Shown: positions 1 through 6,367, numbered from the stretch's first letter. The stretch is DNA of 6,367 nucleotides from Aquificota bacterium (GCA_015494645.1 WGAU01000120.1:1-6367), one strand, 5' to 3'. Translations and numbers: made by a program. Notes: a model not told the origin generated them from the sequence alone.

Positions 1-2
1 CC

Positions 3-3000
3 TTGACGGATTCAACGGCTATTGCGCTGTTTGATAATCTGTGTCCCAACTGCAGAGGTATGGAAGAGGACGTAAGGCTGTCAAAAGGACTTCCTTGTAA
101 GAACTGCCTTCCAGAGGGCGCAAATGTTTGCCAAGCCTTAAAAGATAGAGGAACCTTGAAATTCCTCTCGGATGTTTGCAAAGCCAAGAGGATGCTTGAG
201 AACTTTGAGAGTTTTTTCAGAAAAAGGGTAGGGGAAAAGCCTTGGTCTCTACAGCTCACATGGGCAAAGAGGGTGTTTATAGGCAGATCCTTTGCCATTC
301 AAGCTCCCACCGGCATTGGAAAGACTACCTTTGGTGTTGTCATGGCCTCATACATTGACGGAAAAAGCTACATCATCCTTCCCACAAAGCTTCTTGTGGA
401 ACAGGTGAAGAATAGACTCTTGCAGTTTGCCGAAAATAAAAGAGTTGTGGCCTACACAGGTAAGAAGAAGGAAAAGAATCTTATAGAGGCTGGGGAATTT
501 GACATTCTGGTAAGTACCCAAGCCTTTTTACAGAGAAACGTGGATATTCTTTTGGACAAGGATTTTAAGTTTATCTTCGTGGATGATGTGGATTCGGTCC
601 TGAAAAATCCTAAAAATGTGGACAATCTTTTCAAACTTATGGGATTCACCGAAGAGGAAATTGAGGTTGCTCTATCAAACGATCTTGATCCAGTAAGAAG
701 GGAGGCCTTAAAACAGAAGATAAAAGGCGTATTGGTGGTTTCCTCTGCTACTTTAAAGCCCAAAACAAAGCGGGTGAACCTGTTCCGAAACATTCTTGGT
801 TTTGACATTCAAAGGTCAGTTTCCTCTTTGAGGGAAGTTGAAGATTTTTACATAGATGCCGAAGACTGGGAAGATGTCAAGAAGAAGGCCTGCGAGATTA
901 CGAAGTTTTTAGGGGAAGGCGTTTTCCTATTTGTCCCTACGGAGAAGGGAAAAACGGGAGTTGAAGAGCTCGTTGGTGCTTTAAAAGAAGTGGGGATTGG
1001 CGCTGTGTCATACGAAGAGTTTTCCCAACACATTGAAGATTTCAAGGAAGGCAGGATTCAGGTGGCTGTAGGAATAGCCATATCCAACAACGCGCTGGTT
1101 AGGGGAGTGGATCTTCCCTACTGGGTGAGAGCAGCCGTATTTGCCGGTGTACCAAAATTTGCCTTTCCTCTTAAGGTTGAGCCGGATCCCCCCAGACTTT
1201 TCCAGTTGGTAAGACTGTTGTCAAACGCTCTGAAGGATGAAAGATTGATACAGTATCTTTCCTACCTGAAAAAATACTCAACATTGAAAAAAGAGCTTTT
1301 AGATAAATACCCCCCTGTCAAGGCTAAGGTTTCCGAGGTATGCAAATATGTTGAAGAGCTTCTTGAGAGGGATGATATTAAAGAGGCTCTAAGGGATAAC
1401 GACGATCTCTACATAGAGGAAAGAGAAGGGGAAAAGTACATTGTGGTAGGGGATGCTACAAGCTACATCCAGGCGTCCGGAAGAACTTCAAGGTTGATCC
1501 CCGGCGGAATAACCAAAGGACTTTCTGTGGTTGTGGTGGATAACAGAAAGGCCTTTTCCAGCCTGTCTAAAAGGGTGAGGTATCTACTTCCTGCAGAGAC
1601 AACATTCAAAAGGCTTGAAAGCTTGAATGTTCTCATTCCTGTAATTGAGGAGCTGGATAAAAGCAGGGATCCTAAGCACACAGAGAGGAAGGAGCTGTTC
1701 AAGAGTGTCCTCGTAATTGTGGAATCGCCGAATAAGGCAAGAACCATTTCCAACTTTTTCGGCAGACCACAGAAAAGGTGGCTTGGTAAGCTTATTTGTT
1801 ATGAGGTTTCTGTGGGCAACCTGCACCTTCTGGTAACCGCTTCTGTGGGACACGTTGCGGATCTCACAACTTCACCGGGCTTTTTCGGCGTTTTGAACGA
1901 GGGGAACTGGTTCATACCGGTTTACACCACCATAAAAAGATGCTCTTGCGGCAACCAGTTTACCGATAATATGTGTCCTAAGTGCAAAACAGTAGATCAG
2001 GACAAGCTGGAGCTGCTTGAAACTTTGAGAAGGCTCGCTTTTGAGGTAGACGAGGTTTACATTGCAACAGATCCTGATGCAGAGGGAGAGAAGATAGCTT
2101 GGGATCTGTTCTTGGCAGTATCTGGATTTTCCAGCTCCGTGAAAAGGGTAGAGTTCCATGAGGTAACTCCTTCAGCCTTCAAAAGGGCTCTTCAGGAAAA
2201 AAGGACCGTAGATATGGACAGAGTTAAGGCCCAAATAGTTAGAAGGATAGCAGATCGCTGGGTGGGTTTCACCCTTTCTCAAAGGCTGCAAATGCATTTC
2301 AATAACAGGAATCTTTCGGCAGGAAGGGTTCAGACTCCAGTTTTAGGATGGGTGATAGAGAGGGATGAAGAAGCCAAAAGGAAAAAGGGAGTGGTAAGAA
2401 TCTGGATCTCAAAGGTACCCTTCACCTTTGAGGCGGATGCCAAAGAGGCTAAAAGAATCTACTCCATCATAGATTCTGCTTCTGTTTCGGTTCTGAAAGA
2501 GATTGAAGAGGAAATAAAGCCACCTCCCCCCTTTTCTACGAGTGAGCTTCTTAAGGAGGCATCTTCCAAACTGAAGCTGTCCGCAGACGAAACCATGAAA
2601 TTGGCCCAAAGGCTCTTTGAAGAAGGATACATTACCTACCACAGAACAGACTCAACAAGGGTATCCTCTTTTGGTATGGCTGTTGCCAAAGATTATATAG
2701 AAGAGCACTTCCCTGGCAACTTTAAACCAAGGGTATGGGAGACAGGAGGAGCCCATGAGTGTATAAGGCCTACAAGGGCTATCTCACCTCATCAGTTGCA
2801 GGTGATGAAAAACGCTGGAGAAATAGATCTTGATCAGAAAAGCATCCAGCTTTACAGGCTTATCTTCAATAGGTTTATAGCTTCCCAGATGAAGGAAGCC
2901 AAGATTAAAAAGGCAATACTTGAGTTCAAAGCAGAAAGATTTTGCGAAGAAAGGGAGGTTATAACCGACATCCTGGAGCCCGGGTTCACTTTGATTCATC

Positions 3001-3386
3001 CTGTGCCCACTTACAAGCTTGAGGGGGATTTAAAAGTAGAGAGAAAAGAGTTGAAGTACGTGCCCATGAAGCCTCACTTCACCGAAGGCTCCCTTGTGGA
3101 TGAGATGAAGAAAAGGGGACTTGGGCGACCCTCTACTTACGCAAAGATTGTCAATACCATAATCGAAAGAGGCTATGTGTTGAGAAGAGGTATGTATCTT
3201 GTTTCAACCCCACTGGGAAGACAGGTGTTTGACTACTTGAGCCGATACAAGCCCTACACTACTGAGGAATTCACGAGGACCCTTGAGGAGTACATGGACG
3301 AGGTTGAGGAGAGGAAGAAGGATTATATGGAAATAATTAGGGAGCTTTACAGTGTCAGAAAGTATCTCCCGCAGAACATCGCGTAA
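3..3386 (+). CDS. rgy: Reverse gyrase (ATP-dependent type IA topoisomerase, positive supercoiling)
   Basis: Reverse gyrase couples an SF2 helicase-like ATPase to a type IA topoisomerase and introduces positive supercoils into DNA at high temperature. Seen in order: N-terminal zinc finger C14/C17/C32/C35; Walker A APTGIGKTT at residues 101-109 (K107); DDVD box at 194-197; SSAT at 247-250; a helicase-2 region with an insert of about 95 residues (about 390-485), where the family carries its latch; motif VI QASGRTSR at 490-497. The topoisomerase half begins near 568: Toprim glutamate E574 in VESPNKA; second zinc finger C647/C649/C658/C661; acidic triad D690/D692/E694 in DPDAEGE; SAGRVQTP at 772-779; catalytic tyrosine Y879 in ITYHRTDST; GGAHE near 918; LGRPSTYA from 1040. 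At 1127 residues it is full length (the Thermotoga protein is about 1100). The TTG at 3 puts 13 residues before the first zinc-finger cysteine, which suits the family, but with two bases upstream no ribosome site can be seen and the start may lie outside the window. No frameshift is seen. Confidence 0.97.
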   Translation: MTDSTAIALFDNLCPNCRGMEEDVRLSKGLPCKNCLPEGANVCQALKDRGTLKFLSDVCKAKRMLENFESFFRKRVGEKPWSLQLTWAKRVFIGRSFAIQAPTGIGKTTFGVVMASYIDGKSYIILPTKLLVEQVKNRLLQFAENKRVVAYTGKKKEKNLIEAGEFDILVSTQAFLQRNVDILLDKDFKFIFVDDVDSVLKNPKNVDNLFKLMGFTEEEIEVALSNDLDPVRREALKQKIKGVLVVSSATLKPKTKRVNLFRNILGFDIQRSVSSLREVEDFYIDAEDWEDVKKKACEITKFLGEGVFLFVPTEKGKTGVEELVGALKEVGIGAVSYEEFSQHIEDFKEGRIQVAVGIAISNNALVRGVDLPYWVRAAVFAGVPKFAFPLKVEPDPPRLFQLVRLLSNALKDERLIQYLSYLKKYSTLKKELLDKYPPVKAKVSEVCKYVEELLERDDIKEALRDNDDLYIEEREGEKYIVVGDATSYIQASGRTSRLIPGGITKGLSVVVVDNRKAFSSLSKRVRYLLPAETTFKRLESLNVLIPVIEELDKSRDPKHTERKELFKSVLVIVESPNKARTISNFFGRPQKRWLGKLICYEVSVGNLHLLVTASVGHVADLTTSPGFFGVLNEGNWFIPVYTTIKRCSCGNQFTDNMCPKCKTVDQDKLELLETLRRLAFEVDEVYIATDPDAEGEKIAWDLFLAVSGFSSSVKRVEFHEVTPSAFKRALQEKRTVDMDRVKAQIVRRIADRWVGFTLSQRLQMHFNNRNLSAGRVQTPVLGWVIERDEEAKRKKGVVRIWISKVPFTFEADAKEAKRIYSIIDSASVSVLKEIEEEIKPPPPFSTSELLKEASSKLKLSADETMKLAQRLFEEGYITYHRTDSTRVSSFGMAVAKDYIEEHFPGNFKPRVWETGGAHECIRPTRAISPHQLQVMKNAGEIDLDQKSIQLYRLIFNRFIASQMKEAKIKKAILEFKAERFCEEREVITDILEPGFTLIHPVPTYKLEGDLKVERKELKYVPMKPHFTEGSLVDEMKKRGLGRPSTYAKIVNTIIERGYVLRRGMYLVSTPLGRQVFDYLSRYKPYTTEEFTRTLEEYMDEVEERKKDYMEIIRELYSVRKYLPQNIA
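3339..3344 (+). promoter_or_regulatory. Ribosome binding site of ispG, inside the reverse gyrase gene
   Basis: AGGGAG lies 7 nt before the GTG at 3352 and sits wholly inside the last codons of the reverse gyrase gene. It decides the ispG start. In that frame an in-frame TAA at 3334-3336 blocks any earlier start, and no ATG, GTG or TTG follows until deep inside the conserved core (QSMTNT). Confidence 0.8.
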
Positions 3387-4434
3387 GATAAGGCTAAAAA
3401 ATCTGTTTGTAGGTGGAGATGCTCCCATAACCGTTCAGTCCATGACCAATACAGACACTAAGGATGTCAAGGCGACACACGAGCAGATAAAAAGGCTTGT
3501 TGATGCAGGATGCGATATTGTTAGGGTTTCGGTTCCAGATGAAGAATCTCTAAAGGCATTTGCTGTTTACACATCAAGTTTTGATATTCCCATTGTTGCT
3601 GACATACATTTCAATCATAAACTGGCCATTGAGAGTATAAAAGCAGGTGCCGCATGTGTAAGGGTGAATCCTGGGAACATAGGGGGAAAGGAGAGGCTTA
3701 CAGAAGTTGTAAGGGCCGCTTCTGATTTCGGATGCGCGGTAAGGATAGGGGTAAATGCAGGATCCTTGGAGAAAAAGATACTGACCAAATACGGCAAACC
3801 TACACCGGAAGCTCTTGCAGAAAGTGCCCTCTATTGGAGCAAGTTTCTTGAAGACATGGGTTTTTTAAATTTCAAAGTATCCATAAAATCGTCCAATGTG
3901 ATCGTGAACTACAAGGCACATATGATCTTCGCAGAAAAAAGCAAAGCACCCATTCATCTTGGCATAACCGAAGCCGGGATAGGACTATATGGAGTGGTAA
4001 AGTCCTCTGTAGGGATAGGGGCTTTGCTTATGACAGGCATAGGAGACACCATCAGGGTATCACTAACGGGAGATCCTGTGAGAGAAGTGGAGGTAGGAAA
4101 CTACATCCTCAGATGCTTGGGATTGAGAAGAGACACTGTGGAAATAATATCCTGTCCCACATGTGCCCGAAGAAAAATAGATGTAGAAGTACTTGCCAAA
4201 AAAGTTGAGCGCAAATTTGGTAATCTGCATATCCCTATAAAGATTGCGGTGATGGGGTGTGAGGTGAACGGTCCGGGTGAGGCTAAGGAAGCTGACTGTG
4301 GTATAGCCGGTGGTAAGGACTTTTCTTTGATTTTCAAAAAGGGTAATGTTGTAAAGAAGGTACCCAACCATGAAGCGCTCGGTGCGCTTGAAGAAGTAAT
4401 CAATGAGCTGAAGGAGGAAAGAGATGCCGGTTGA
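3352..4434 (+). CDS. ispG: 4-hydroxy-3-methylbut-2-en-1-yl diphosphate synthase (IspG/GcpE)
   Basis: IspG catalyses the penultimate step of the MEP isoprenoid pathway. It reduces 2-C-methyl-D-erythritol 2,4-cyclodiphosphate to HMBPP with a [4Fe-4S] cluster, taking electrons from ferredoxin or flavodoxin in the cytoplasm. The protein has 360 residues, close to the E. coli length (about 370), and lacks the large middle insert of plant and chlamydial forms. The N-terminal TIM-barrel half shows GGDAPITVQSMTNTDT, VADIHF, RVNPGNIG, RIGVNAGSLE and LGITEAG. The C-terminal cluster domain has C268-P-T-C271 and MGC303 followed by VNGPGE310. These match the three cysteines and one glutamate that bind the cluster in the bacterial enzyme (C270, C273, C305 and E312 in E. 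coli). The start is GTG with a good ribosome site; the gene overlaps the reverse gyrase end by 35 nt and the next gene by 11 nt. The VNGPGEA version of the cluster loop is the common bacterial one. The isoprenoid product feeds quinone and undecaprenyl lipid synthesis. Confidence 0.97.
   Translation: MSESISRRTSRKIRLKNLFVGGDAPITVQSMTNTDTKDVKATHEQIKRLVDAGCDIVRVSVPDEESLKAFAVYTSSFDIPIVADIHFNHKLAIESIKAGAACVRVNPGNIGGKERLTEVVRAASDFGCAVRIGVNAGSLEKKILTKYGKPTPEALAESALYWSKFLEDMGFLNFKVSIKSSNVIVNYKAHMIFAEKSKAPIHLGITEAGIGLYGVVKSSVGIGALLMTGIGDTIRVSLTGDPVREVEVGNYILRCLGLRRDTVEIISCPTCARRKIDVEVLAKKVERKFGNLHIPIKIAVMGCEVNGPGEAKEADCGIAGGKDFSLIFKKGNVVKKVPNHEALGALEEVINELKEERDAG
4411..4417 (+). promoter_or_regulatory. 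Strong ribosome binding site of the universal stress protein gene
   Basis: AAGGAGG lies 6 nt before the ATG at 4424, inside the last codons of ispG. It is nearly a full match to the 16S anti-Shine-Dalgarno sequence and the strongest such site in the window. It suggests efficient independent initiation as well as possible coupling to ispG termination 8 nt after the start codon. Confidence 0.8.
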
Positions 4435-5251
4435 AAAGCTGCTTTTTCCTACCAAATTTAGACCAGGTGCTATACAATTTTTGAAGAAACTATTGGTTCT
4501 CAAAAAGGTAGGTCTCAGTAAGGTAAAGATTCTGCACGTAATAGAGAAAGAGAAGGTATCTTTTGACTATGCAGGCTACCTAAGGGAGCTTGAGGAAAGG
4601 CTTAGGCATGAGGCGAGTGAAATTCTGAAAGAGTGGACAGATGAACTGTCAAAAGAGATAGCTTTAGAAAGCGAGATAGTTGTAGGGATACCCGAGTATG
4701 AGATATTGGAGGCTGAGAAGACTGTGGATCTTGTGGCCATGGGCAAGCCCACCTCAGGTCCCTTAAAGAAGATATTCATGGGATCCACCACCTTAAACAT
4801 ACTTGCCCATGCCAAAAAGCCTTACATCCTTGCTAAATTTGAAGACGAATTCATTCAATCTGAGAAATGCCTCTTCTGTAAGGTTGTGTTTGCAACAGAT
4901 GGTTCCAATCCATGTAAAAGGGCACTGGCTCTCCTCAAAGAGCTTGCCCCAGTTATCCAGGAGGTAGATCTGGTCAGCGTTGCCAACCTCAAAAGAAAGG
5001 AGTCCAAAGGATACTATGAGCCAATCCTTGAGGAATTTGCATCTGAACTTACCAACGCAGGAATAAAAGTGGACAGACACCTTTTGGAGGGACTTCCCTC
5101 TAAGGAGGTTGTAAACTTTGCAGAATCCACAGGTGCCTCTATGATAGTTGTGGGAACCACGGGGAAAGATGCCTTTGATGAACTCCTTATAGGTAGTGCA
5201 TCCCACAGGATAATTGAAAAGACAAGACTTCCAGTTATGGTGGTTCCGTAA
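4424..5251 (+). CDS. Universal stress protein, two tandem UspA domains
   Basis: A soluble 275-residue protein made of two Usp domains (about 1-140 and 150-275), each of the usual size. Usp proteins bind ATP or other nucleotides and help survival under stress or energy limitation; their exact biochemical role is often unknown. Domain 2 has a full nucleotide motif: D159 in ATDGS after the first strand, then G244-x2-G247-x9-G257-S258, exactly the G-2x-G-9x-G-S/T pattern of ATP-binding members. Domain 1 is degenerate: the strand-1 aspartate position is lysine (PTKF, K11) and the second motif glycine is threonine (G107-K-P-T110, with G120-S121 kept). Such asymmetry between tandem Usp domains is common and suggests a structural or dimerising role for domain 1. 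Cysteines C149, C152 and C164 cluster at the start of domain 2. There is no signal peptide or membrane segment. It overlaps ispG by 11 nt and lies 24 nt before the hydrolase. The family call is firm; the specific function is not known. Confidence 0.93.
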   Translation: MPVEKLLFPTKFRPGAIQFLKKLLVLKKVGLSKVKILHVIEKEKVSFDYAGYLRELEERLRHEASEILKEWTDELSKEIALESEIVVGIPEYEILEAEKTVDLVAMGKPTSGPLKKIFMGSTTLNILAHAKKPYILAKFEDEFIQSEKCLFCKVVFATDGSNPCKRALALLKELAPVIQEVDLVSVANLKRKESKGYYEPILEEFASELTNAGIKVDRHLLEGLPSKEVVNFAESTGASMIVVGTTGKDAFDELLIGSASHRIIEKTRLPVMVVP

Positions 5252-5254
5252 AGA

Positions 5255-5269
5255 ACCTTTCAAAGAGGT
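5255..5269 (+). promoter_or_regulatory. Possible small hairpin over the hydrolase ribosome binding site
   Basis: In the only true intergenic gap, ACCTTT (5255-5260) can pair with AGAGGT (5264-5269), giving five Watson-Crick pairs, one G-T wobble and a 3-nt loop CAA. The right arm is the Shine-Dalgarno sequence of the next gene. No T-run follows, so it is not a terminator. The stem is short and probably unstable at high growth temperature, so a regulatory role is only a possibility. Confidence 0.3.
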
Positions 5270-5270
5270 G
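5264..5270 (+). promoter_or_regulatory. Ribosome binding site of the isochorismatase-family gene
   Basis: AGAGGTG ends 5 nt before the ATG at 5276. It supports that ATG, which puts the conserved VVVDIQ strand and the catalytic aspartate at residue 12, the usual place in this family. Confidence 0.75.
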
Positions 5271-5275
5271 CTGCC

Positions 5276-5833
5276 ATGAGGAAAGAATCCCTCGTGCTGG
5301 TAGTTGTGGACATACAGGAGAAGCTACTTCCATCCATTTACAATGCAGATGAGGTGGTGGCTAACTCCAACAAAGCTATGCGCCTGTGCGATATATTTGG
5401 CATTCCCGTAATTCTAACTGAGCAGTATCCTAAGGGGTTGGGCAAAACCGTTGATGGAGTCACGGAAGTGTTCAACAGCCTTAGCGTTGATAAATATAAG
5501 GTAGAAAAGATGACCTTTTCTTGCGCAAAGGAACCATCGTTTACTGATATTCTCTCTCAGGAACATAAAAAGGGAAGGCTTGATGTGGTACTTGCGGGAA
5601 TAGAGGCTCATATATGCGTTTACCAAACGGCAATGGATCTAAAAGATTTGGGGTATAAGGTTTATCTACTTTACGATGCCACAGGATCAAGGAAAAAGGA
5701 AAACCACACTGTGATAATGGATCATCTCAGATCAGAGGGAGTAAAGGTTATTCCTACAGAGACCTTCATCTTCCAAATACTGGAAAGGGCCGGGACGGAA
5801 GAGTTTAAGCGTATGCTTCCCTACCTGAAGTGA
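5276..5833 (+). CDS. Isochorismatase-family cysteine hydrolase, substrate unknown
   Basis: A 185-residue single-domain alpha/beta hydrolase of the isochorismatase/nicotinamidase superfamily, whose members use an Asp-Lys-Cys triad to hydrolyse amides, vinyl ethers or related bonds. All three residues are visible: D12 in VVVDIQE, K78 in VEKMTF and C114 in GIEAHICVYQTA, where the two residues before the nucleophile form the usual turn. Other family marks are TEQYPKGLG near 45-53 and YDATGSR with the following N near residues 138-145. The pattern (EQYPKGLG, FSC after the lysine, a C-terminal T-E-x-x-x-F-x-x-L helix) is closest to the ISOC1/ISOC2- and YcaC-like group of unassigned hydrolases rather than to PncA: I do not see the nicotinamidase metal-binding Asp-His-His set. 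True isochorismatase activity is unlikely, since no siderophore genes are present. It starts 24 nt after the Usp gene and its stop overlaps the start of queE in GTGA, so the two are likely coupled. Confidence 0.9.
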   Translation: MRKESLVLVVVDIQEKLLPSIYNADEVVANSNKAMRLCDIFGIPVILTEQYPKGLGKTVDGVTEVFNSLSVDKYKVEKMTFSCAKEPSFTDILSQEHKKGRLDVVLAGIEAHICVYQTAMDLKDLGYKVYLLYDATGSRKKENHTVIMDHLRSEGVKVIPTETFIFQILERAGTEEFKRMLPYLK

Positions 5834-6367
5834 AGCTAAAGGTATGTGAGATTTTTGAATCCCTTCAGGGGGAAGGCGCAAGGGTAGGGGAGCCTTCCCT
5901 CTTCCTTAGGCTGTCTGGGTGCAATCTCAAGTGCCACTGCTGCGATACCAAGTATTCCTGGAATGAGTTCACGGAGTATCCTTTAGACGAGCTTGTGAGG
6001 ATTGTGGAATCAAGCGGACTAACTTCCGTAGTGATAACCGGAGGAGAGCCCACCCTTCAGGCCAAAGGATTGATAGAATTTCTCAATAAATTAGATCATA
6101 GGGAACTTAAATCAACCATAGAAACCAATGGGATGCTATTGGATAAAACAATAATAGATCTATTCAATAAAGTTGACCTGATTAGCCTTTCTCTAAAGCC
6201 ACCACTATTTGCTGATCAAATATTAAGCTTAGGCAACGTTTGGAAAATCATTCAGATCTTTCAAAACAAAGTTTATCTCAAGGTGCCTCTTACCGATTCC
6301 AGCGAAGATGTTGAGTGGATGGATAGCATATTGAAGGAGCTTGATGCTAAGGGAGTGAGGGTAGAGG
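5830..6367 (+). CDS. queE: 7-carboxy-7-deazaguanine synthase QueE (radical SAM), 3' end outside window
   Basis: QueE is a radical SAM enzyme that contracts 6-carboxy-5,6,7,8-tetrahydropterin to 7-carboxy-7-deazaguanine, the shared precursor of queuosine and other deazaguanines. About 179 codons are present and no stop is reached. Visible marks: IFESLQGEGARVG near the N-terminus, where QueE reads the pterin; the cluster motif C31-x3-C35-x2-C38 followed by D39-T40, for the SAM-binding [4Fe-4S] cluster; GGEPT at 71-75; ETNG at 98-101. Position 37 inside the cluster motif is also cysteine (CHCCDT), where an aromatic or other residue is more usual. The start is GTG, overlapping the hydrolase stop in GTGA. 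An in-frame TAA at 5806-5808 and the lack of other start codons make this the only normal start. No Shine-Dalgarno sequence precedes it, so translation probably depends on coupling. The second half of the visible part is markedly AT-rich (about 34% GC by hand count against about 52% before it). Other radical SAM activating enzymes are a less likely reading, given the QGEG and GGEPT context. Confidence 0.92.
   Translation, partial: MKLKVCEIFESLQGEGARVGEPSLFLRLSGCNLKCHCCDTKYSWNEFTEYPLDELVRIVESSGLTSVVITGGEPTLQAKGLIEFLNKLDHRELKSTIETNGMLLDKTIIDLFNKVDLISLSLKPPLFADQILSLGNVWKIIQIFQNKVYLKVPLTDSSEDVEWMDSILKELDAKGVRVE

Noticed and set aside
1680..1730. Possible internal restart making a separate topoisomerase half of reverse gyrase, because AAGGAG-like sequence precedes the Toprim domain
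   Set aside because: The codon at a suitable distance in frame is GTC or CTG rather than a normal start, and the gene is intact as a fusion; purine-rich runs like this are frequent in the gene.
1584..1853. Minus-strand open frames opposite reverse gyrase (also at 452-808, 1463-1753, 1872-2159 and 2409-2642)
   Set aside because: They lie wholly opposite strongly conserved codons, show no family motifs and are the expected shadows of a long coding gene.
4063..4503. Minus-strand frames opposite ispG and the Usp gene (also 4101-4403 and 4793-5263)
   Set aside because: No recognisable domains, low-complexity composition, and the opposite strand encodes well-supported proteins throughout.
5255..5269. 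Transcription terminator between the Usp and hydrolase genes
   Set aside because: The stem is only six pairs with a wobble and no T-run follows; the right arm is the next gene's ribosome site.
5276..5833. Nicotinamidase PncA
   Set aside because: The catalytic triad fits the superfamily, but the Asp-x-His-x-x-His metal site typical of PncA is not seen; the sequence pattern is that of unassigned ISOC/YcaC-like hydrolases.
1..6367. Archaeal origin, suggested by reverse gyrase
   Set aside because: IspG belongs to the bacterial MEP pathway, which archaea lack, and strong bacterial-type ribosome sites and GTG/TTG starts fit a thermophilic bacterium.

Overview
The window reads as part of the chromosome of a thermophilic or hyperthermophilic bacterium. 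The main evidence is a full-length reverse gyrase (both the ATPase half and the type IA topoisomerase half), an enzyme found essentially only in organisms growing at high temperature. The bacterial-type MEP-pathway enzyme IspG, which archaea lack, makes the host a bacterium. Codon use is rich in AGA/AGG, ATA, AAG and GAG, as in many thermophiles. The phylum cannot be fixed by reading alone: Aquificota, Thermosulfidibacterota, Thermodesulfobacteriota and Thermotogota-like lineages are all possible. The IspG looks rather different from the Aquifex protein as I remember it.

Layout, all genes on the + strand: (1) 3-3386, reverse gyrase, whose true start may lie at the very edge of the window or just outside it; (2) 3352-4434, ispG, overlapping the reverse gyrase end by 35 nt; (3) 4424-5251, a tandem-domain universal stress protein, overlapping ispG by 11 nt; (4) 5276-5833, an isochorismatase-family cysteine hydrolase, after a 24-nt gap; (5) 5830-6367, queE, overlapping the hydrolase stop by 4 nt and cut off by the window end. 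There is no gap above 24 nt, no terminator-like hairpin with a T-run and no evident internal promoter. The simplest reading is one tightly packed operon whose promoter lies upstream of the window.

The genes do not form one pathway. They cover DNA topology at high temperature (reverse gyrase), isoprenoid precursor synthesis (IspG), a nucleotide-binding stress protein (Usp), a hydrolase of unknown substrate, and deazaguanine/queuosine synthesis for tRNA (QueE). IspG and QueE both carry [4Fe-4S] clusters. This is best read as a housekeeping and stress operon of the streamlined kind common in thermophiles. I see no mobile element, CRISPR array, RNA gene or clear candidate for a new system. The points worth a second look are small: the long rgy/ispG overlap, a compact second zinc finger in the reverse gyrase, an asymmetric Usp with one degenerate nucleotide site and a cysteine cluster, a possible hairpin over the hydrolase ribosome binding site, and an extra cysteine and a sharp composition change in queE.
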